This document shows, one piece after another, positions 20,840 through 31,312 of a stretch of 64,000 nt of DNA; positions within the stretch are counted from its first letter, which is position 1, and each line of letters starts with the position of its first letter. Both the position numbers and the translations under genes were made by a program. The stretch is from Chlorocebus sabaeus (lineage: Eukaryota; Chordata; Mammalia; Primates; Cercopithecidae). The notes below the pieces were generated by a model. That model saw only the letters and a list, made by a program, of their open reading frames with translations, did no database searches and was not told where the DNA came from. The DNA is taken from the NCBI RefSeq assembly GCF_047675955.1, contig NC_132926.1, positions 13,211,326 to 13,275,325 on the forward strand. Direction: 5' to 3'.

Positions 20840-21140
20840 GTGTGGCTGGGTGCAGTGGCTGATGCCTGTTATCCCAGCGGTTTGGGAGGCCAAGGCAGTC
20901 GGATTGCGTGAGCTCAGGAGTTCGAGACCAGCCTGGGCAACATGGTGAACTCCGCCTCTACCAAAAATACAAAAATATAGCTAGGCATGGTGGCCTGCAC
21001 CTGTGGTCCCAGCTACTTGGGAGGCTGAGGTGCAGGGATTGCTTGAGCCCTGGAGATGGAGGTTGCAGTGAGCTGAGATCACACCACTGTACTCCAGCTT
21101 GGGCGACAGAGTGAGACTCCATCTCAAACAAACAAAATAT
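20840..21140 (+). mobile_element. AluJ, sense
   Basis: TGGCTGGGTGCAGTGGCTG to GAGACTCCATCTCAAACAAA. Diagnostic GAGTTCGAGACCAGCCTGGG and GCTTGAGCCCTGGAGATGG, plus high divergence, suggest AluJ. First of three head-to-tail Alus. Confidence 0.94.
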
Positions 21141-21228
21141 ACCCTCTGTGTTTTATCAGATTAGAGAGCTTTCGTGGGGGCTGAGGGACACATGGTTCAC
21201 AACTTTTTTTTTAAGAATTTATCATTGC

Positions 21229-21543
21229 AGTCGGGAGCGGTGGCTCACACCTGTAATCCCAACACTTTGGGAGGCCGAGGCGGGCCAATCACTTGAAGCC
21301 AGGAGTTTGAGACAAGCCTGGCCAATGTGGCAAAACCTTGTCTCTACTAAAAATTCACAAATTAGTTGGGCATGGTGGTACATGCCTGTCATCCCAGCTA
21401 TTCGGGAGGCCGAGGTGAGGATCAATCGCTTGATCCCAGGAGGTGGAGCTTGCACTTAGCTGAGATTGTGCCACTGCACTCCAGCCTGGGTGGCAGAGCG
21501 AGACTCTGTCTCTCAAAAAAAAAAAAAAAAGAAAAGAAAAAAG
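21229..21543 (+). mobile_element. AluS, sense, with target-site duplication
   Basis: AGTCGGGAGCGGTGGCTCAC to a 16-A tail and AAAAGAAAAAA. TTTATCATTGC at 21218-21228 is duplicated as TTTATCTTTGC at 21544-21554. Confidence 0.95.
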
Positions 21544-21662
21544 TTTATCTTTGCCATATAAGGATGAGCAGTCCAAGGGGCTCCTTTCGGCCCACCTATC
21601 CCAGATTCAGGTTCAAATAGTCTGTTCCATATTTGGTAATGGTTTAAAACTTACAGCTGCTG

Positions 21663-21964
21663 CCAGGCGCGGTGGCTCACGCCTATAATCCTAGCACTTT
21701 GGGAGGCCAAGGTGGGTGGATCATGAGGTCAAGAGATAGAGACCATCCTGGCCAACATTGTGAAACCCTGTCTCTACTAAAATCACAAAATTAGCAGGGC
21801 ATGGTGGCACACGCATGTAGTCCCAGCTACTCAGAGGCTGAGGCAGGAGAATCACTTGAAAACCCGGGAGGCAGAGGTTGCAGTGAGCTGAGATCACGCC
21901 ACTGCCCTCCAGCCTGGTGACAAAGTGAGACTCCGTCTCAAAAACAAACAAACAAACAAAAAAC
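21663..21964 (+). mobile_element. AluSc/AluY-like, sense
   Basis: GCCAGGCGCGGTGGCTCACG to CCGTCTCAAAAACAAACAAA. ATCATGAGGTCAAGAGATAG in the left arm is of the AluY/AluSc type. The tail is (CAAA)n. Confidence 0.94.
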
Positions 21965-21965
21965 C

Positions 21966-22479
21966 CATAGCTGCATAAGCAGTTGTACTTGCAGCCAGGT
22001 GGAGGGCTTATCTATTCTCCATTCCCTTCTATGAGGTATTTGACAGCTTAAAAAAAAAAATGCCACTGAGGCTAAACCTGCTGTCGTTCACTTGGGCAGT
22101 GGAGTTGCAAGTGACTTGGAAAGTTAATCCCCAGGCACCCAAAAACTATAGCAATGTGGCCAACCAACTTAGCCCCGAGTCACTGGCGCTGTTATCATGG
22201 AAGAGCAGATTCCCCACCAGAAAGTTCAGCCTGGGCAACATGGTGAAACCCCGCCTGCTAGCCTGCTAGTTCAAGGCTGCTAGACTCCAGCTTCCAGGGA
22301 ACTTGCTTCCCAGGGCTGAGTCCTCCTCTGAACTTTCATCTCAGCTAGTGCGCATTGCCTCTTCATATTCACCATTTTCTGCTTTTATCACAGGTGTCGT
22401 GTGTACATGCTCCAAGCCCACACAAATTGGAAGCTGCATTCAGAACCATGATCTCATGTTTCTTTGAGGCAGTCCAATA
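21966..22479. other. Unique intron with an orphan Alu-like segment
   Basis: Within otherwise unassigned sequence, about 30 bp at 22227-22256 (CAGCCTGGGCAACATGGTG plus AAACCCCGCCT) are identical in type to the Alu left arm, with no Alu sequence on either side. Confidence 0.5.
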
Positions 22480-22622
22480 TTAAAGCAAGGATCAGAAACT
22501 TGGGAACCAGACAGACCTGGGTTTGAATCCCCCCTTCTGGTGACCCTGGGCAAGTGACCTCACTGTTTTCAGTCTTGTGTTGGTTAGCTATACAATAGGA
22601 ATGCTAATCATAGTTCCTACAA
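22480..22622 (+). mobile_element. MIR SINE, sense, truncated by an LTR
   Basis: GAACCAGACAGACCTGGGTTT, GAATCCCCCCTTCTGG and ACCCTGGGCAAGTGACCTCAC, then AATAGGAATGCTAATCATAG. It stops where the MLT1 end begins. Confidence 0.85.
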
Positions 22623-23012
22623 TAGCTTGCTCAGCTACCATCACACAATACCACACGCTGAGTGGCTTAAACTACAGAAAGGTATTTTCTCACAGTTCTG
22701 GAGGACAGAAGTCCGAGATCAAGATGCTGGCTGGATTGGTTCCTCCTGGCGCCCCTCTCCTTGGCTTGCAGATAGCCACTTTCCCTGCTGCCGCCTCATG
22801 TGGTCGTGCCTCTGTGGTAGCATACCCCTGGTGTCTCCTCCTCTTCTTATGAGGACACCAGTTATGTTGGATTAGGACTCCACCCTGCTGGCCTCATTTT
22901 AACTTGATCACCACTTTAACAACCTGATCTCCAATATGGTTATGTTCTGAGGTATTGGGATTAGGGCTTCCACATAAGCCTTTCGGGGGTGGGGGGCAGG
23001 GGCAATTCAGCC
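22623..23012 (-). mobile_element. MLT1 LTR (ERVL-MaLR), antisense
   Basis: GAGTGGCTTAAACTACAGAAA, TCTCACAGTTCTGGAGGACAG, AAGTCCGAGATCAAGATGC, TCTTATGAGGACACCAGTTA and TTGGGATTAGGGCTTCCAC are antisense MLT1 landmarks. It ends in CAATTCAGCCCTGATCA, the LTR 5' end. Solo LTR, no coding sequence. Confidence 0.88.
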
Positions 23013-23037
23013 CTGATCAGTTCCCAAATGTGTGTGG

Positions 23038-23278
23038 TGTATTTGCTAGGGGTCAGGTGCTCTGCCAAGCGTTTCACCTATATTCTCTCACTCCCTCTCA
23101 GATGTCAGAGGTAGACATGATATTATCCCCATTTTAGAGAGACCGAAACAGAGGCCTAGAGATTTAGGCAGCTTGCTCAAGGTCACAGAGCCAGTAACTG
23201 GCTGAGCCAAAGTTGAAACTCAAGCTTGCCTGACTCCAGAGCCCACATTCCTAACCATGATTCCTGTACTGTACTTCT
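23038..23278 (-). mobile_element. MIR SINE, antisense
   Basis: ATTATCCCCATTTTAGAGAG, GCTTGCTCAAGGTCACAGAG, CCAGTAACTGGCTGAGCC and CTGACTCCAGAGCCCACATT form an almost full-length antisense copy. Confidence 0.92.
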
Positions 23279-24199
23279 GAGAAGTAGTAACTAAAGTGCC
23301 AGGCGCCTAGTTACGAATTCAGTGAATGCCAGCTCCTTTATCTCTATGAAGCCCTAAATGAGCTCCGAGTTGTTGGATGACTGGAGCCGTGCACCTCTAG
23401 GTAGTGCTTTCTGCTACTCACAGAGCCCTTTGCAGCCACCTTAGTCTTCCAATTCAGCACTAAACTTTAAAACATAACTACATGCAATATGTGTCCCTAT
23501 AAAACTCTGCATTGATGTGAAACAGTGCTATAAAAGTGAAAAACCAGTGGAGAAAACAAAAACCATACTACCCAATTTTCCAGTGGAGTTGTTATCTGAT
23601 GTGGTGAAATGATAATAGCACAACAGAAAAACCAATCCATCAGGTTGGTGGGGGGCTTCAGAGACTGCCCGCCTGCGTGAAGCTGGATGCAGAGACCTGC
23701 TCCCTTGTGTGCCGGCCCGGATTTCAGAGGCCAGGGATGGCAAGACCAGCTTCACCATCTCATACGTGGGGTGATGTTTTTCAGGGACACAACCACCCGA
23801 AGCTCATGGAAAATGTCCTTGCACACTGAGTCCCCATTTCCTGATTTTTCTCCCTGTTCCCTCAAACGCTGAATGCTGCAGTGAGGCCAGCCTTGTGTTT
23901 GTCTTATGGCACATGTCATCAATTCCAGGGTTTGTCATGCTTTTGAAGACAGGTTTTGCTTCAATGTGTGGACAGAGAATGGATTATGGTGGGTGCTGAG
24001 TCATTCTCTCTGTAGTATCTGAAGCCAGTACCAGGGATGAAGGTCTGGGAGGTGTCATCCCTCTCCTCCGATAGGATGTGTCCAGCTGAGCATAGAAGCC
24101 TGTGGACTTACCACAGAGTTGATAACAAGGTTAACATTTAAATGTCCTTGTAGATTCTGCGTTACAGAATTTTTGAGCTGGGAATAGCAATCTAGACCT
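23279..24199. other. Unique intron
   Basis: No repeat or exon signal was recognised. Confidence 0.4.
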
Positions 24200-24335
24200 G
24201 TGCTTCTGAAACTTTAGTATGTATCTGAACACCTAAGGATCTTGTTAAAATGTGAATTCCGATGGTGTGAGTCTGGAGTGTGACCTAAAGATCTGCATTT
24301 CTAACAGATTCCCGAGTGATGGTGCTGGCCTAGGA
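24200..24335 (+). mobile_element. MER5-like hAT-Charlie MITE, copy 1
   Basis: GTGCTTCTGAAACTTTAGTATG, GAACACCTAAGGATCTTGTT, AAAATGTGAATTCCGATGG and ATCTGCATTTCTAACAGATTC follow the MER5A/MER20-type layout. Confidence 0.7.
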
Positions 24336-24369
24336 CCACAGCAGAGCAAGGACCTAGCCTATGGTTGGT

Positions 24370-24555
24370 TTTCAAACTTAGCATATAGAAGCAAATCTCT
24401 TGAAACGATGGTTAAAATGCTGTATCCCAGGCCACACATCCAGGAAGTCTGGTTCATTAGATTTGGAATGGACCAGGGGATTTGACTTTATAAATAGGTA
24501 CCCTAGGTGATTTTGTTATGTGTCACTTAGGGGCATACTTTAAGAAACATCGATC
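24370..24555 (+). mobile_element. MER5-like hAT-Charlie MITE, copy 2
   Basis: GTTTTCAAACTTAGCATATAG, AAAATGCTGTATCCCAGGCC, GTGATTTTGTTATGTGTCAC and TACTTTAAGAAACATCGATC repeat the same layout in the same orientation right after copy 1. The two copies are diverged. Confidence 0.65.
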
Positions 24556-24591
24556 TCATACAGCCCCTGTTACTTTATATATTTTGAAGGA

Positions 24592-24780
24592 AGGAACCAA
24601 ACATCTTTTGAGCACCTAATGTATGCTAGGTACCTTATGTTGATGCCAACTCCTTCAGTCCTCCCAAGAATCCTGCAGGAAAGGTGTTTTTAGGTCTGCT
24701 ACACTGGTGATGAAACTGGGCTTGAGTTTCACTCACTCACCAGAAGTGAAGCCAGGTCTCTCTGACTTTCTCACCCTCTT
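24592..24780 (-). mobile_element. MIR SINE, antisense
   Basis: TTTTGAGCACCTAATGTATG, CTAGGTACCTTATGTTGATG and AATCCTGCAGGAAAGGTG match the antisense MIR 3' half. Confidence 0.7.
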
Positions 24781-27337
24781 GCTCCCTGTGAGTTTTTCCC
24801 CTACCTTGTGGTGTTCTTTCTATGCAAAAACACATCTTGAATGAGAGAGAGATAACAATCGTAAATTTATGAAGCTTTCATGGTTCAGTATTTTGAACTT
24901 ATATGCTCCTACGAGTATATATGAGCACATGCTCCTATCTGAGATCTAGGATATTAATACTTGAAACATTGAAAGAAAAAGATTTATAGACCTAAATACA
25001 TGCTAGCAAGTAGGTCTTTCTAAATTCCCTACGATTTATCAAAGGTAGAGTTGGGTTTTACGTTTTTTGTCTCTTCAGCCCTGTGGACCAGCAGAAGAGT
25101 TTTCTAAAGTGATCAGGCAATACTTGTACTGAGAAGTACATTCTGCCAGCTTGGAAATTGTTTTTAAATTTTTTTTAAGAAGGAAAGAAAACCAAACTGT
25201 GACTTTACAATGCTTTGGAATTACAGAATATGCTTGTAATTTTTACAATTCTGCACAGACTTCTTTGCCACATCTGGTTGATATTACTGGCAGGGATATA
25301 TGGGGGAATAAACCATGGGCTGGAATGTGAAACATCCCACAAAATGAGTTTCTTATAGGTTGCTGCATAAAACATTTTGAATCTCCTTCTCTTTGGAAGG
25401 GTGGCTTAAGTGATTTCATGGATTTAGTATTTTCTTTGGTTTGAAGGTAAGGGTTTTTGCTGGTTTACTTGGTGGGCCTTCCAAGATGGTTTTCTGAAGA
25501 TATTTGTATCATCCTAGAGTCATGGCATGGACCAGAGTGAGAAAAGCCATCCTTTAAGGAAATCAGACCAACCTTTATTAAGTAGCACTGGACCATTAGA
25601 GATAATGGTGAAATCTAGGACCAACTGAATCACTCACTGCAGGAAAGGAGGAATGTAGGGAGAAAGGGTTGTATGTGTAAGGGCTTCAGAAAAACCTCCT
25701 AAATCTTAGCCCTGGTGGTACATTGAACAGCTGATGGCAAGACAAGCTCACCTCCTCGCACATACAGCTGAAAGCCTTCATACATCAGTACACTCTCCTT
25801 TACTACACATGAAAATAGTGAGTTAGGAAAATGGAAAAATAAAACAAACACCCAGCTGATACTTGGAACTCAGTCAATTCCCTGTTAACATTCCTGCCCC
25901 ATTTCTAGGAAGAGAAGTGTGTGTCCAGGGACAACTAAAGCATTGTTGAACACCTACTGTGTGTGTGTCACTCCAATGTGCTGGTGGTTGGGATGCTGAA
26001 TATAGAACTCAGAAATGTCTAACCTGAGCCCAGTGGGTGTAAGTGTGGGCTTCTTGCCACCTGGCTCTTTCTCAGACTTCCTTGGCTGGGACCCACCTGC
26101 GGAGTTGAAACTGTGACAGCTGAGCCCTTTCTGCACAAAACTAGTGCTGCTCTCAGCACCCTGTGACATGTGGTGGGGTTGGCCAGCCTAGGCAAGGTTT
26201 TGTGGCATCATCAAGGGTGCTGAAATAGTCATCTCTTTGTTAAGAATGAGGACCAGAAGCCAGCCTTCACCCATACCATGGGTTCTTCATCCTCTTTATC
26301 TGGAGTTAGAAACTATCCATGGAATTAAATATCAGGGAAATACTGCATTGTATATAGAAAAATAACAACCTTTTGAGGTGAGCAGAACCCAAACACACAT
26401 TCTTCAGTTGTCTGAATGATACAAATGTACCCACATCTAATAATCTTGAAATATTTGTTCTTGAACCACATTCAGCATCAACAGAAACATTTCTAAAGAG
26501 CCTAATTATCTCTCATTTTCAAGCAACATTTGGGAATCCCTCCAGGGGACAAATAGTATTTTAATTTGATGCCCCAAATTCTAGCATAATTTCAAATCAC
26601 CAAAAACATCTGTAACTTTGTCTTTCTTCTGGCTTTCCTATGGATTCAGTATCCTGGATTTGAACATTAAATTCCGTTTGTAAGGTTTGCAGTTCACTTA
26701 CAAAGTCCTGGAGGTTGAGGCCTGTAATGAAAGTGTTGATGCAATATTAACAACAGCAAAGCTATGATAACACAGCACTGTCCAAACCAAATAGAAATGG
26801 AGACATTTAAGTCAATTTCACGCTCCTTGCCTGAATTTGGTGTGCTGGACCTGAGTTTTTGATTCATGGTTTAGAATAATATTCTAATGTTTTATTCATG
26901 ATGTTTCTTTCTTCCCATCATTCCTTTTCTAATTCTCCTCACCCTGCTTATGGTGATGAAGCCTGCTTAGAAGTGTGCCCCGCCGCCCCTTGATTAGCAC
27001 TGCCTGTTGCATAGCCAGAAACTCTCCCCATGGTTGGTCAAGTGGAATATCCTGCTATTGAACTGATGGTTTGGCCTCTCGGTGTGTCTGGGGCTCTGGA
27101 CTTGAATTTTTAGTCAACGAGTCAGCTTTTGATTGAAATATATGTTGAATCATGCCAACATTTCTCCAGATAAAGGGAGCATCTTGACTTTTGGAGGTAA
27201 AAATGCTCAGTCTAAAGAAGAAAACTGGATTTTGAAGAGAGTACAAGGATAACCTAGGACTAATCTCCTCTATCTCAGCCTCATTCCATTTGGGATTCAT
27301 GAAACTGTGTTGTGGATCAGGATTCTCAGATAAATCT
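24781..27337. other. Unique intron, 2.5 kb
   Basis: The second-longest stretch without a recognised repeat. It contains a short GTGTGTGTG run with MIR-like TTGAACACCTACTG at 25947-25972. No exon signal with coding potential was found. Confidence 0.5.
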
Positions 27338-27347
27338 AACTTCAATA

Positions 27348-27671
27348 ATTGTGTGTTTTTGTTTTTTTGTTTTTTATTTTTTATTTTTTTGAGATGGAAT
27401 CTCGCTCTGTCACCAGGCTGGAGTGCAGTGGCACGATCTTGACTCACTGCAACCTCCACCTCCCGGCTTCTAGCGATTCTCCTGCCTCAGCCTCCTGAGT
27501 AGGTGGGACTACAGGCACGTGCCACCACACCCAGCTAATTTTTCTGTATTTTTAGTAGAGACAGGGTTTCACCATGTTGGCCAGCATGGTCTCGATCTCT
27601 TGACCTCGTGATCCACCCACCTCAGCATCCCAAAGTGTTGGGATTACAGGTGTGAGCCACTGCACCCGGCC
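27348..27671 (-). mobile_element. AluS/Y-like, antisense
   Basis: A T-rich tail, then GAGATGGAATCTCGCTCTGT through GCCACTGCACCCGGCC. AACTTCAATA at 27338-27347 and AACTTTAATA at 27672-27681 are likely target-site duplicates. Confidence 0.94.
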
Positions 27672-27681
27672 AACTTTAATA

Positions 27682-28509
27682 CTTTTTAAAAGATGAAAAC
27701 CAATGTTAGCAATCTAGAGAGAAATGCAGAATCATCAGTTTTCTTGATATCATTGCTCTAATAGTCTTCTTCCTATATCTATCTCCCACTCTGACTCCTT
27801 ATTGTTAAAAGCACAGGCACATACACCTAACATACCATGCACACACACATAAAACCTTCTCTCTATAGGAGAATCCCAGACCAATAAATGAAAATCCTTT
27901 TTGGGCTGCTGAATCAACTCACAGATATAATTTCACTTTAGTGCTAGACACTGACTATTAAATTAACTCAAATTATTGGGCAATGCTATGGTGAGATATT
28001 AGGGATTAGAAAGGCAGCCACAGTGATGGTTGAGAGAGGCTCTTTGACATCTTGGCTCATAATTGGTGTTTTTGGTCCATAGAGATGATAGTGGCAGATC
28101 TGTGTCAGAGACGGTAAATTATTCCTGTAAATGTTTTCTGGCCTCCAGGGAGAGCTCTCTTTTCCCTGGAAGAGATGTGCATGGGTCAGGCTTCCACCTG
28201 AGACCTTCGCAGACTTTCATTTCATGTTAGAACTCAGAGCAGACCGTTGCCAACCACCAGTTCTCAAGGGCGTAGCTGTTGAACAACATTATCTTAGGAA
28301 ATAATTGTTAGGTGTTCCATTGCTAATGGTATTCTCTGCAGATCATTTTCCCTATGTGTGACACCTCCTTTATTTAAATAAAAGTGAAAGATGGGAGATC
28401 ATTAGGTCTAATGGGGCTGGAAAAGAAGCAGCAGGGAAAGACAGAGTTGCCCAGGGAATATTCCGTTCTCCAGTTCCTCCCTGAGTAGAGGGCTGTTGAT
28501 GTGAGTGAT
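27682..28509. other. Unique intron
   Basis: Only a short CA tract (ACACACACA, about 27840-27848) stands out. Confidence 0.4.
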
Positions 28510-29310
28510 GTGCATATTGGGTAGAACTTGCCATCTCTGTCTTCACCATGCGTTACCAATGTGTTCACCACCTTTTGTCTCTGTTGCCATCACCGTGGAC
28601 CAGCAGTCCTTCTGGCTGGATTTCAAGGACCTCAGTAATCTTCCTGCTGCATCTCCTATTCCTGTGTTGTTCACTGTCAATCGAACAGCCGCCATTAGTG
28701 TTTTAAGGCAAATTGGATCTCCTCTTTCCCCCAATTAAAAGTTCCAGTGACTTTACATAGTCCTGAGAAGAAATCCTAAGCTCCTGCACTACATCATCTG
28801 GCCCCTGGTACTCATCCTAGTGCCGTCTCACGCCACCCTCCCCACGTACACCACACTGAAGCATCATGAGCCTTCTTCCTGTTGCTCCAATAATTGCATT
28901 CTCTTCTTGGCTTTGCTGTTCCTTCTGCCTGGAATATGCTGACCTCAAATGTCAGTGTGGCCAGATCCTTCCTGAAATTCAAGCCCTGGCTCAGCCATCA
29001 CTTCCTCAGAGAACCCTCTCCTAACAACCCTGTCTGCAGTCATGGTCCCCTTCCTTATTGGTCACTGTCTACAAGATGATCCTGCTCTATTTTTTCATAG
29101 CACTTATCACTACCTGAAATTCTTTTTGCTCATTTATTTGTTTACTTGTTTGCATTTTGCTCTTTCATCCCCCTAGTAGATTGTAAGCTTCTTGAATGCA
29201 GGGATTTTATCTGTTCTGTTGACTCTACAGTCAATCATCTACCACTGCATCTAGCACATGGTGGGTACTCGCTACACACTCTGGAAATGAGCAAATGAGA
29301 GAAGGAACCT
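28510..29310 (+). mobile_element. L2 LINE 3' region, sense, 0.8 kb
   Basis: Segments in consensus order: AAGAAATCCTAAGCTCCTGC, CATCATCTGGCCCCTGGTAC, TTCTGCCTGGAATATGCTG, CTGGCTCAGCCATCACTTCC, AGATTGTAAGCTTCTTGAATG and CATCTAGCACATGGTGGGTA. One of the best preserved L2 copies here. Confidence 0.9.
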
Positions 29311-29422
29311 GGTCTCTCCAAAATCTGCTATTCCCTCTCACTATATGGTCAAAGGTGCCTTTTGTTCCAAACCAGAGCTCTCTCCTCGTTGCCCTGCAAA
29401 AGCCCAGAATGACTAGTTAACA

Positions 29423-29475
29423 GCGTGTGTGCGCGCACACACACACACACACATGCTCATGCACACTCACACAAG
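29423..29475. repeat. (GT)(GC)(AC)n tract with 18-bp palindrome
   Basis: GTGTGTGCGCGCACACAC at 29425-29442 is a perfect palindrome inside a 34-bp run (29423-29456) of strictly alternating purine and pyrimidine, followed by interrupted CA repeats. Such tracts favour Z-DNA and cruciforms. Confidence 0.93.
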
Positions 29476-29480
29476 CACAC

Positions 29481-30379
29481 ACAAATGAGAATAAAACTAA
29501 CCCAGTGCGGGAGGATTTCATACTCCAACAGTGGGTCTCCCACCAAAGAGAAAGAAACAGCCCATGCTAGAATCCTCTTCAAGCAGATGTGAGCCAGTGC
29601 TTGAGACTGAGAGCTGGGGAGGGGAATGTTGTTTTTGATGCTATTTCAAAGATCTGGGAATAATATTCTGCGATACAGTGAAATGAAAAGATAAGCTGTG
29701 TTGGCTTCATCTCCAGGCCTCATTGATTTTTTGACTTCTAATAGACATTGAAAGGGATTGTCTAGCTATTGGAAGCCTCAACTTAGTGAAGGCTTTACAA
29801 AAATAACCTGTGGAGACTCAAACAAAAACCAAACCTTGGTCTGGAAAAAAAAAAAAGAAAAAGGAATAGGTTTCACTAATTTATTGAACATTGACCTAAA
29901 CCTCCAAATTATTTTTTTTCTTGATCTGAGATCTAAACCAGAGGTTGTTTGAAATACCTCTGGTGAATTAGTCCAGACCTGAAATGAACCATATCTTCTA
30001 AAATAATTGAACCAGAACCACACTGGTGCAACAAAATATTAATGTTTTCCAAACTAACTCTGAAACACTCGGGCTTGGTGTTGTATAAAGCTGTACCACC
30101 AACCTACTGTTTGTTCTTCTCCTACATCCTGCCCCCCGCCCCCCGCCATCCCTACCTGTCACTTCTCCTTTCTGCAAAGCTACCATCAATCATGGGCCCG
30201 TCACCCACCTTGCACTGAAGAATGTAAGCTCTTGAGACTCTCTTTATTTGCTCAAGAGCAATAAAGTCAATGAGAGAGGCTGCTGTTAGGAACAACCTGA
30301 CTTCATCACTATCTTTAATCCATGTCATAAGAAAGAGAAGAGGTGTCTTATGAGTGAGGATATATTAAATGAATCGGGT
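29481..30379. other. Unique intron
   Basis: No repeat recognised. A C-rich patch CCCCCCGCCCCCCGCC is at about 30131-30146 and an A-run at 29846-29857. Confidence 0.45.
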
Positions 30380-30552
30380 CGGGGGGAAGAGTTATAGAAT
30401 CAAAAGAAAGGAAGAAAACATAAAGAATGGAAGAAGGGGAGGAAGGAAGAAAAGATAACAGTAACAATAAAATTAAATAGGGAATGGGGTGCTAAAGATA
30501 GAGATATGGTAATAGAAAGGAAAGAAAGAAAATAAGAGTCGTGTGTGTGTGG
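30380..30552. repeat. Purine-rich low-complexity tract plus (GT)n
   Basis: About 150 bp of AG-rich sequence on the + strand (AAGGAAGAAAAC, GGGGAGGAAGGAAG, AAAGGAAAGAAAG), ending in a short GTGTGTGTGT run at 30542-30551. Confidence 0.75.
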
Positions 30553-30699
30553 TGGGGTGCGGTATATCTCAGGTTTGTTTTAGTCTTTTTCTGGCTCCTC
30601 CCAAGGCAGCTGGAAGAATCTCTGATCACACATGTGACTCTCCATTCTGTGCCAAGCTCTGTGTAAGCTCTTGTCTCTACAGCAACCGCTCAGTGGGTA

Positions 30700-30890
30700 A
30701 GAAGCCACCTTCATAGAATGCCAGAGCTGAATGGCACCTTCTGGAACTTCTATAGCAATGCCCTCATTTTACAGTTGGAGAAACGGAGGCATGGAGCAGT
30801 GGGGGACTCACAAACCTCAGCACTCAGATTTCTGGTTTGTTGCTGTGGGCACAGCCTAAAGGTACCTGCTTACCTTAGCCATGATTTTTC
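30700..30890. repeat. Old L3/MIR-like fragment
   Basis: ATGCCAGAGCTGAATGGCACC, CTCATTTTACAGTTGGAG and AAACGGAGGCATGGAGCAG resemble a conserved segment shared by several very old repeats. The family cannot be fixed by eye. Confidence 0.4.
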
Positions 30891-31264
30891 ATTAAGCGAC
30901 AGGGGGATCACAGAAGACAGAATCTTAGCTTACAAGAAGTAAAAGATTGATGCTTCCCTGGGTTGGATCAGCTGGGATAGCAGTTACTTTTTTAAGAAAA
31001 GGATGTTGATGATACTGGTGATAGATTTGCTGCAGAAACTAAGGATTAGCCATTCTCACCTGTAGAAAAATTGTGAGTGGTTCTACCAAAGCACTAGGAC
31101 TGCCTCCACGTGGTTGCTGTCATGATGTACTTTTTTGCTTGAAGAAGGGAACTGAAAGGACAAACCTCACATGAGAGTGATTCCAAGGAAAGAATCAATA
31201 GAATAGTCAATCAGAAGGAAAAATTGGAGGATGACTCCCTAAAGATTCTGCCCTGCTATTGAGA

Positions 31265-31312
31265 GAGTGGCAGTGCCATCCAAAGGAAGAGTGGCAGTGC
31301 CATCCAAAGGAA
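31265..31312 (+). repeat. Perfect 24-bp tandem duplication
   Basis: The unit at 31265-31288 (begins GAGTGGCAGTGCC, ends CCAAAGGAA) is repeated without a mismatch at 31289-31312, suggesting a recent slippage event. Confidence 0.95.
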
